DNA from: Planctomycetota bacterium
GTDB taxonomy: Bacteria > Planctomycetota > J058 > JARGOJ01
DNA: 5,416 nucleotides
Direction: 5' to 3'
Assembly (NCBI GenBank): GCA_029210225.1
Contig: JARGOJ010000661.1
Location: forward strand, 1-5,416
The position numbers and the translations under genes were made by a program. Under the pieces are notes generated by a model. That model did not search any database. It was given only the letters and a program-made list of their open reading frames with translations, and was not told where the DNA came from. Positions 1 through 5,416 of this stretch are shown piece after piece; the stretch's first letter is position 1; every line of letters starts with the position of its first letter.

Positions 1-2400
1 AGCGCCAAACGCTACCTGCGCTTAAAACAGGCCGACGCCGGGACCGCCTCGGCTCAAGACCCAGATCCACGCATGGTCAAGCGCATCCTTAAAGCGGCTG
101 AGTCCATTCAAAAGGATGTGGAAAAACTCCGCGGCCTCAAATTCCGTGCGAACGTCCAAAAAGGCGTTCAGAGCCGTGAAGTCATGAAAAAAGACGTCAT
201 CGGCAAAATGCGTAAGGAATTTGGCAGCCAAAAAATGCGCGACGGTGTCATGGTCCTCAGAACCTTCGGCTTCGTCCCTAAGAGCTTTGACTTCGGTGAA
301 GGCCTCGCCCAGTTCTACGGCTCACAAATCGGCGGCTACTACGATCCAGAAGCCAAGCGCTTGTTCTTAATCGCTGGCAAAGGTGGCGGTCAAGCCCAAG
401 AGATGAACGACCAGTTCGTCATGGCTCATGAGCTTGGACACGCGCTCCAAGATCAACACTTCGACCTTATGCGTTACAACCGTCTCTTCGACGGCCACGA
501 CGATAAGACCTTGGCTTTCAAAGCCCTCGTCGAAGGCGAAGCAACCCTCGTCGGATTCCGTTGGTTAGGCAACAAGCAGCCAATGTTGAAGCAATTCTCA
601 GTGAAGCGTTTCTTCGAGATGAATCGTCGCATGGCCAAGCAAATGCCAAACGCCAATCCAAATCAAAAGAAGCTCGCCGCGCTCCCTGACTACCTCACTG
701 AAAACGCAATGTTCCCCTACGAAATGGGCGGACACTTCGTTGAGACCTTGGTCAACAAGCGCGGCTTCAAAGCCATCTCTGACGTCTTCTACAATCCTCC
801 TCTATCAACAGAGCAAATCCTCCACCCAGAAAAATACATGGGTCCAAACAAGGATTATCCGCTCACCGTTCACATGGCTAAGCTCAACGAAAACCTCGGC
901 GAGAAGAAATACCGTCACGTCTTCAGAGACACCGTCGGCGAGTGGCAAACTGTCCTTCTCCTTAAGGCTCTCGGAGTCAGCGAAAAAGAAGCTTACAAAG
1001 CCGCAGCAGGCTGGGGTGGCGACCGCTACCAGTGCTTCGTTCACAATAAATCAAAGCGCACTATTCTCGTTTGGATGAGCGTCTGGGATTCCAGCGCTGA
1101 GGCCAAGGAATTTGAAGCGACATACAAAGCAGCTCTCATCAAGCGCTACGGCAAGAATCACCCATGGAAGCTTGAGCGCAGAAAAAGCCGCGTTCTCTTG
1201 ATTGACGGCGCCAACAAAAAAGAAGCCAAGAAAATCGCTCGTATGTCCTGGGAGTCCTATGTCTCTCGCGATTCATTCCGCGCTTTCCCTGAGTTGAAAG
1301 TTGTTCCCCCCTTATCTGACTTCGGCGTCAAAAGTGCGACGAAGCCTGATGGCAAGAAGCCCAAGCTTTACAACACAAAGCCTGTCGCCAAAGGCAACGG
1401 CAAGACCATCACCGAAGCGAGCACTCGCACACGCTTCACCTTGCCAAACACGAACTGGAAAAAAATCGCCGAAGATGTCGACGTCCTCCGCCAGTTTTCT
1501 CGCGGTCGCTACGCTGACAAGAAGACCAAGCAGGAACTTCGCTTCTTAGAGCTTCCTCTCGAATACAACGAGAAGACGATGGCTCGTCGCCTCGAAGGTC
1601 TCCTCAGCCAAGGCGCTCGCAAGGTCAAGCGCCATGGCAAGAAGACTATGAAGATCCAAGGTCGCAGCGCCCTCAAGATTGATCTCGAAGGTACTGTTCC
1701 TGGTGAAAAAGACAGCTCACGCCTTAGTATTCTCGCCGTCGATTACAGCGAGAGTACACTGCTCTTCCTCTTCAAGGCTCCGCCCGCCTCATGGAAGGCT
1801 GCGAGCGCCGATCTTGATGGAATCATCGGATCTTTGAAGCTCGGCCGCGTCCTCATGGCTGACGCCTTGAAAAAAGGCCGTCGTATTGAGTGCAAAGGCA
1901 CCGTCTTCTCTATGATCCAGCCAAAGGGTTGGAAGCGCAGCAAGACAAAGGAAAGCATTGTGCTGAAGCTCGCCAAGGCCCAGAATATGACTGTTCAGGC
2001 CACTCACATTGAGGCGCCACAGAAGGATATCAGCGTCGAGAAGTTCGGGCGCTCGATTGAGGCAAGCTTGAAATGGAACGTCCGTATGTACAAAAAGATC
2101 TCCTCAGAGGTCCGCGATTTCTCCGGCCAAAAAGCCTTTATCCTCGATTACAGAAAACGCGTGTTCAAGAGTGCACCTTTACGAGTACGTCGGATTGCGT
2201 TTCTCCTAAGCGGAGGCACAGAGCTGCACATCACTCTTACAATGCCTGCGGCACAGTGGGACGAGCAGCTCATGGATGGACTTTTGGACACCATCGAGAT
2301 CCTCAATCCTGAGGCAGCAGCTCCCTTTCCTGCCTTGAAGAATAGAAACCTAGATTCGAAAAAATCCTCTGGAAGCAAGAAGAAGGCTCGCCTTTATTGA
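1..2400 (+). CDS. HEXXH zinc metalloprotease-like protein with two C-terminal PsbP-like domains (5' partial)
   Basis: The frame is open from the first base, so the 799 codons seen are the 3' part of a longer gene; the ATG at 73 is internal. Codons 143-147 read HELGH in the context MAHELGHALQDQHFDL, the zinc and catalytic signature of gluzincin-type peptidases, and VEGEA at about 177-181 supplies Glu178 or Glu180 as likely third ligand. STEQILHPEKY (about 269-279) and AGWGGDRY (336-343) are motifs I recall from large HEXXH proteins of myxobacteria and planctomycetes, whose substrates are unknown. Two repeated alpha/beta domains follow, about 475-614 and 631-771, each starting with an F-[ST]-[LM]-x(1,2)-P-x-x-W-like strand and ending in a helix plus a final strand (GIIGSLKL, LLDTIEIL). 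They resemble the PsbP/Mog1/DcrB fold. The tail is lysine-rich. Export is likely for this type but the signal peptide, if any, is outside the window. Peptidase activity is inferred, not shown. Confidence 0.85.
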   Translation, partial: SAKRYLRLKQADAGTASAQDPDPRMVKRILKAAESIQKDVEKLRGLKFRANVQKGVQSREVMKKDVIGKMRKEFGSQKMRDGVMVLRTFGFVPKSFDFGEGLAQFYGSQIGGYYDPEAKRLFLIAGKGGGQAQEMNDQFVMAHELGHALQDQHFDLMRYNRLFDGHDDKTLAFKALVEGEATLVGFRWLGNKQPMLKQFSVKRFFEMNRRMAKQMPNANPNQKKLAALPDYLTENAMFPYEMGGHFVETLVNKRGFKAISDVFYNPPLSTEQILHPEKYMGPNKDYPLTVHMAKLNENLGEKKYRHVFRDTVGEWQTVLLLKALGVSEKEAYKAAAGWGGDRYQCFVHNKSKRTILVWMSVWDSSAEAKEFEATYKAALIKRYGKNHPWKLERRKSRVLLIDGANKKEAKKIARMSWESYVSRDSFRAFPELKVVPPLSDFGVKSATKPDGKKPKLYNTKPVAKGNGKTITEASTRTRFTLPNTNWKKIAEDVDVLRQFSRGRYADKKTKQELRFLELPLEYNEKTMARRLEGLLSQGARKVKRHGKKTMKIQGRSALKIDLEGTVPGEKDSSRLSILAVDYSESTLLFLFKAPPASWKAASADLDGIIGSLKLGRVLMADALKKGRRIECKGTVFSMIQPKGWKRSKTKESIVLKLAKAQNMTVQATHIEAPQKDISVEKFGRSIEASLKWNVRMYKKISSEVRDFSGQKAFILDYRKRVFKSAPLRVRRIAFLLSGGTELHITLTMPAAQWDEQLMDGLLDTIEILNPEAAAPFPALKNRNLDSKKSSGSKKKARLY

Positions 2401-2429
2401 TTTCCTTCAGGATAATTAAGAATATGACG

Positions 2430-2463
2430 AAAAAGAGGGTGTCGCTTTATGCGCCCTCTTTTT
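2430..2463 (+). terminator. Rho-independent terminator after the metalloprotease-like gene
   Basis: Arms 2430-2441 (AAAAAGAGGGTG) and 2452-2463 (CGCCCTCTTTTT) pair over 12 bp with one T-G wobble, around a 10-base loop. The right arm ends in five T. The left arm starts with five A, so the element would also read as a terminator on the - strand. It lies 30 bases after the upstream stop codon and separates that gene from the kinase cluster. Confidence 0.85.
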
Positions 2464-2490
2464 GTATTCAGACGGGCCAAATGGAGCGAA

Positions 2491-2521
2491 TGAAGATATT
2501 CCCCACTTCGGACGCTATACT
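2491..2521 (+). promoter_or_regulatory. Candidate promoter for the kinase-lipoprotein-kinase cluster
   Basis: TATACT at 2516-2521 matches five of six bases of the housekeeping -10 box and lies between the terminator and the first kinase start, about 40 bases before its ATG. No good -35 box is visible; TGAAGA at 2491-2496 is the nearest candidate and is poor both in sequence and spacing. A promoter is expected here because the preceding transcript is terminated, but this exact placement is weak. Confidence 0.35.
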
Positions 2522-2562
2522 ATCTGTGTCCCCATTTTGACCTGAAGTAGGCCGAAACTGGA

Positions 2563-3813
2563 ATGATTACTCAACAAGATCGCGCTTTATCGCGCCTCGC
2601 CGTAAAAAATAACTTCATGGACAAGGAAGCTGTCCGGAAGTGCTTCCGTGAGATGAAGAAGGCTGGTCAGAGCGATTCTCCAGGTCGCTTCGAAGATCTT
2701 GCTGTTGAGCACGGCTTTCTGAGCAATGATCAAGCGACGGCTATCACCCTTGCCTATCAACGACTACGCAAAGACGCAGAGCGGCGCAAGTGGAGCATCA
2801 AGGGCTACGAGATCTATAACAAGATTGGTGAAGGAGGCTTGGGGGTCGTCTTTAAGGCCAAACAGATTTCCATGAACCGCTTGGTCGCATTGAAGATCCT
2901 TCACAAGCGTTGGTTGAACGACGAAGAGTTCAAGCAACGCTTTTTAGTCGAAGCGCGTCTCGTCGGAAAGCTCTCCCACCAGAACCTCATCAAGGTCTAT
3001 GACGTGGGTCGAGAAGATTGGAAGCTCTACTTCTCCATGGAATTCGTCGAGGGTGAGACTCTCGAAGACCTCATCGAGCGGGAAGGCCCCCTCGATACCT
3101 TGCAAGCATCGAATATCACCCTGCAAATCCTCCGGGGAATCAACTACATCACTCGCTATGACATTGTCCACTGCGACATCAAGCCGTCGAACATCCTACT
3201 CTCAACGGATGGCTCTGCGAAACTCGGCGACTTTGGCTTTGTGAAGTCGAATATCGAGATCGAAGTCACTGAAGAGGGGTCCGTGCTTGGAACCCCTGAC
3301 TATATTGCCCCAGAGCAGGCTATGGGCAAGGACATTGACTTCCGCGCCGATATGTATTCTCTCGGCATCACGCTCTATCACATGGTCGCTCGGAAGCCGC
3401 CTTTCGACGGCACCGCGTCTATGATCATGCGCTCACATATCCGCGATAAGCTGCCTTCTCCCAAGATTCACAATCCGAACGCGAACGACGATATGATCAA
3501 AATCATCAATCGCATGACGGAGAAGAATCCCGACGATCGATACAAGTCTTGCGAAGAGTTGTTCGATGCCTTCGAAGCCTTGAAGCTGAAGGAAAAAACT
3601 GGAAAAGACTCTGAGTTTCACGATCTCAATCGGAAGGAGCTCGTGTCGGCGCTTAAGATAGAGAAAGATAAGTCGAAGAAACACGGTAAGGAAGTTGGAG
3701 CGCTGTCGACCCAAGTCGCTAAAATGCAGCAGCTCTTATGGGGCGCCATTGGTATCGCGGTGGTCTCTGTTCTTATCTGTGTCGGCTTGCTGATCAAACA
3801 GCTCGCAGCTTAG
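2563..3813 (+). CDS. Tail-anchored Hanks-type Ser/Thr protein kinase with HCD catalytic loop
   Basis: This 416-residue protein should phosphorylate Ser/Thr on unknown targets at the cytoplasmic face of the membrane. Residues 8-68 form a helical module of two similar units (LAVKNNF at 12-18, LAVEHGF at 46-52), of a kind seen ahead of kinases in planctomycetes. The kinase domain (about 82-347) has the glycine loop GEGGLGVV (89-96), VALK with Lys111, Glu130 in helix C, HCDIKPSN (203-210) with catalytic Asp205, DFG (223-225), APEQ (249-252) and the DDRY motif near its end. Catalytic residues are intact, but Arg of HRD is Cys204, making it a non-RD kinase. A charged linker, possibly coiled coil (about 358-390), leads to one membrane segment (391-411) and only five residues after it, so there is no outside sensor domain. 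An in-frame TAG at 2548-2550 makes the ATG at 2563 the first start; a weak TAGG at 2548-2551 is the only ribosome site. It is the first gene of a probable three-gene operon. Confidence 0.93.
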   Translation: MITQQDRALSRLAVKNNFMDKEAVRKCFREMKKAGQSDSPGRFEDLAVEHGFLSNDQATAITLAYQRLRKDAERRKWSIKGYEIYNKIGEGGLGVVFKAKQISMNRLVALKILHKRWLNDEEFKQRFLVEARLVGKLSHQNLIKVYDVGREDWKLYFSMEFVEGETLEDLIEREGPLDTLQASNITLQILRGINYITRYDIVHCDIKPSNILLSTDGSAKLGDFGFVKSNIEIEVTEEGSVLGTPDYIAPEQAMGKDIDFRADMYSLGITLYHMVARKPPFDGTASMIMRSHIRDKLPSPKIHNPNANDDMIKIINRMTEKNPDDRYKSCEELFDAFEALKLKEKTGKDSEFHDLNRKELVSALKIEKDKSKKHGKEVGALSTQVAKMQQLLWGAIGIAVVSVLICVGLLIKQLAA

Positions 3814-3830
3814 TTCTTCCCGCTCCCTTC

Positions 3831-3835
3831 GAGGA
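3831..3835 (+). promoter_or_regulatory. Ribosome binding site deciding a GTG start
   Basis: GAGGA at 3831-3835 lies six bases before the GTG at 3842. This is the best Shine-Dalgarno match in the cluster. It supports the non-ATG start, which is also required to give a complete lipoprotein signal peptide. Confidence 0.75.
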
Positions 3836-3841
3836 TTCTCC

Positions 3842-4669
3842 GTGAATAAATTCGTCCGCTCGCTGAGCATCATCAGCCTCTTTTCTGTTCACTTGGTCGC
3901 CTGTGGGGGACCGGAAAAGAAAGAGGAAGAGGTCATTGCTCGTGAAGTGACGATCGTCGCGGTCGCGAGCCCGGAAATCGCGGCAGACCCTATAGAATCT
4001 GGAGATGACGAAATCGAGGGACTCGGACTCCTTGGAGACGTCTTCACTCAATGCACCACGATGAATGGTGCCGCCGATAAATTCGGAGGTCGGGTGGCCG
4101 CGGCTGGGGTCGTTATTGGACCGCTGCTCGGCAAAAACGGCACTGAGGATCAGCTTGAAGATCTTCAAGCAATAATGGACATTCCAGCCTTCCCAACGGT
4201 TTTTGTTCCTGGCCCCGACGACGTTAAAGTGGGCAAGAAGCTGTTGAAGCAACTTGAGAAGTTTGGCTACAACGAGGACGGCAAGACCACTCTTGTCTCT
4301 GCCTCGGGGAAGTCCGGCAAGAAATACGTCAGGATCTTCGCGCTCGATGGTAAAGATGCCCCGGAGGCGCTGAAGAAGGTCAAAGATGAGCTTTGGGTGA
4401 TCGGTATCTTGGGCGCGCCATACACTGGTAAAGAGTCGATCCCGCAACGGTGCAATCTTGTGATCGCGCCGACGGCCGATGCGGCTCTCTCATCTACGAA
4501 GGGACCTATCCCCGTCCTGCATATTCCAAGTGTATTCAAGGCACCCTTTCAATTTTTCACCCTGACCCTTCGGGGTAAGGATGTGGATGTGCTTGCTTGG
4601 CCGGCGCAACTTGATGAAAATGGGAACGCGCCAAAGCCTTTGGGAAAGTTTAATATCAAGCTTAATTAA
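3842..4669 (+). CDS. Lipoprotein with a degenerate metallophosphoesterase-like fold
   Basis: The 275-residue product begins with a lipoprotein signal: Lys3 and Arg6, a hydrophobic stretch from 7 to 20, and lipobox LVAC with Cys21 as the lipidated residue, followed by a short acidic/lysine linker. It should therefore be anchored on the outer face of a membrane. No catalytic family is certain. Strand and motif order resembles calcineurin-like phosphoesterases: VTIVAVASPEI (36-46) where DxH would be, AAGVVIGPLLG (87-97) for the GD strand, FPTVFVPGPDD (117-127) for GNHD, VRIFALDG (163-170), ELWVIGILGAPYTG (183-196) for the single-His strand, and CNLVIAPTAD (204-213) for GHxH. Nearly all metal ligands are replaced, so an active phosphoesterase is unlikely. 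The fold assignment is my inference; a novel lipoprotein remains possible. It starts 28 bases after one kinase gene and ends 32 bases before another, so co-expression and a partner or sensor role in kinase signalling are plausible. Confidence 0.88.
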   Translation: MNKFVRSLSIISLFSVHLVACGGPEKKEEEVIAREVTIVAVASPEIAADPIESGDDEIEGLGLLGDVFTQCTTMNGAADKFGGRVAAAGVVIGPLLGKNGTEDQLEDLQAIMDIPAFPTVFVPGPDDVKVGKKLLKQLEKFGYNEDGKTTLVSASGKSGKKYVRIFALDGKDAPEALKKVKDELWVIGILGAPYTGKESIPQRCNLVIAPTADAALSSTKGPIPVLHIPSVFKAPFQFFTLTLRGKDVDVLAWPAQLDENGNAPKPLGKFNIKLN

Positions 4670-4701
4670 CAACATCCCCAACTTATTGGTGTCGAAGGTT
4701 T

Positions 4702-5416
4702 ATGTCTCTAGCTCCTGAGCTTTCACCAACCCTCTTGGAAAAGTATCAGATCCTCGGAGAAATCAGTCGTGGCGGCATGGGCGTCGTTTTCAAGGCGCTC
4801 CACAAGGAGATGGGGAAGCTTGTTGCGATCAAAGTCATCCTTGGTCAGCTCCCCGATTTAAAAGACATTCAACGCTTTGAGCGAGAAGCCCTCGCCCTGG
4901 CCCAGCTCCGTCACCCCAATATCGTTCGTGTTATGGAGTTCTCAGGGTTCTCCGCCCACTCCAAAGCCTACATGGTCATGGAATATGTTGAAGGCATAAC
5001 CTTTGATCGATGGGTGAATGATTCGATTCGCAAGACGGGCGCCGTGCCGCCCCTTGAAGAGAGCGCGCCGTTGCTGGAGACCTTGGCGTCGGCCCTGTCA
5101 TATTGCCATTCGAGGGGCATCGCCCACAGAGACTTGAAGCCCGTTAACATCGTGATTGAGAGCGGGACTCAGCGCCCAGTGCTGCTTGATTTTGGGCTGG
5201 TGAAGGCCGACGCAAAGCTGTCTGGGTCGAACATGGGCGAGCTGGGTTCGCCCTTGACGGCGACTGGAGAGATTCTTGGCACTCCAGCGTTTATGGCTCC
5301 AGAGCAAATCGAATCAACTGGGCGTTTTGGTCGCCTTGGGCTCCCTTGTGATGTTTGGGGGCTCGGAGGACTGTTGTACTTTGCGGTCACTGGAAGACCT
5401 CCCCACAGAGGTGAGA
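4702..5416 (+). CDS. Hanks-type Ser/Thr protein kinase (3' partial)
   Basis: The first 238 residues are present; the gene runs off the window. A short N-terminus (about 14 residues) is followed directly by the kinase domain: glycine loop SRGGMGVV (22-29), VAIK with Lys44, Glu62 in helix C, LRHPNIVRV (69-77), hinge MEYVEG (93-98), HRDLKPVN (142-149) with catalytic Asp144, DFG (163-165), GTPAFMAPEQ (193-202) and CDVWGLG (216-222). All catalytic residues are present, so it should be an active, RD-type cytoplasmic kinase. The activation segment from DFG Asp to APE Glu is 38 residues apart, versus 28 in the first kinase of the cluster, because of a Ser/Gly-rich insertion at about 173-186. An in-frame TAA at 4663-4665 leaves the ATG at 4702 as the first ATG; GAAGG at 4694-4698 is a ribosome site with tight three-base spacing. 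Any C-terminal sensor, TPR or membrane domain lies outside the window. Confidence 0.93.
   Translation, partial: MSLAPELSPTLLEKYQILGEISRGGMGVVFKALHKEMGKLVAIKVILGQLPDLKDIQRFEREALALAQLRHPNIVRVMEFSGFSAHSKAYMVMEYVEGITFDRWVNDSIRKTGAVPPLEESAPLLETLASALSYCHSRGIAHRDLKPVNIVIESGTQRPVLLDFGLVKADAKLSGSNMGELGSPLTATGEILGTPAFMAPEQIESTGRFGRLGLPCDVWGLGGLLYFAVTGRPPHRGE

Noticed and set aside
73..75. ATG at 73 as the true start of the first gene
   Set aside because: The frame is open to base 1 with no stop before it, and no Shine-Dalgarno sequence precedes this ATG, so the gene most likely starts upstream of the window.
740..1078. A 112-codon + strand frame inside the metalloprotease-like gene
   Set aside because: The product is Ser/Thr-rich low-complexity sequence typical of a shifted reading of a real gene, and the host frame is unbroken with conserved motifs across the region.
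3169..3177. First kinase as a pseudokinase because of HCD
   Set aside because: The catalytic Asp, the ATP-binding Lys, helix C Glu and DFG Asp are all retained; only the regulatory Arg is changed.
3794..4447. A 217-codon open frame on the - strand opposite the lipoprotein gene
   Set aside because: It overlaps a gene with a good ribosome site, lipoprotein signal and operon context; the antisense product is Arg/Asp-rich with no recognisable domain, as expected of a shadow frame.
4676..4691. Small hairpin (CCAA/TTGG around a four-base loop) before the second kinase
   Set aside because: Only four base pairs, with a mismatch beyond, and no T-run follows; too weak for a terminator or a convincing translational control element.
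1..5416. Mobile elements, CRISPR arrays, tRNA or rRNA genes, and attachment sites
   Set aside because: I saw no transposase or integrase frames, no regularly spaced direct repeats, and no tRNA-like or rRNA sequence; non-coding space totals only about 220 bases.

Overview
The window is an ordinary-looking stretch of bacterial chromosome with all four genes on the + strand: the 3' part of a large metalloprotease-like gene, a rho-independent terminator, then a compact cluster of Hanks-type Ser/Thr kinase, lipoprotein and second Hanks-type kinase (the last cut by the window end). Base composition is moderate. Several Hanks kinases, one carrying an N-terminal helical repeat domain, next to a large HEXXH protein with PsbP-like repeats, suggest Planctomycetota or a Myxococcota-like lineage. 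That placement is from gene style only; there is no rRNA or marker gene here.

Positions 1-2400 hold a protein of at least 799 residues. It has a gluzincin-like HELGH zinc site, the motifs of a known but poorly characterised bacterial HEXXH family, and two tandem C-terminal domains resembling the PsbP/Mog1 fold. Its N-terminus lies outside the window. A 12-bp hairpin with a T-run follows it and separates it from the next unit.

Positions 2563 to the end form a probable operon with gaps of 28 and 32 bases and no terminator between genes. The first kinase (416 residues) has a duplicated helical N-terminal module, a complete kinase core with an HCD instead of HRD catalytic loop, and a C-terminal membrane anchor with almost nothing beyond the membrane. 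The second gene encodes a lipoprotein that I read as a calcineurin-like metallophosphoesterase fold in which every metal-binding motif has been replaced. The third gene is a canonical HRD kinase with an extended activation segment.

Inferred working model: the lipoprotein sits on the outer side of a membrane and may serve as a binding or sensing partner for kinase signalling, since the first kinase has no sensor domain of its own outside the cell. Nothing in the sequence proves this. The most unusual item is the apparently dead phosphoesterase lipoprotein placed between two kinases.
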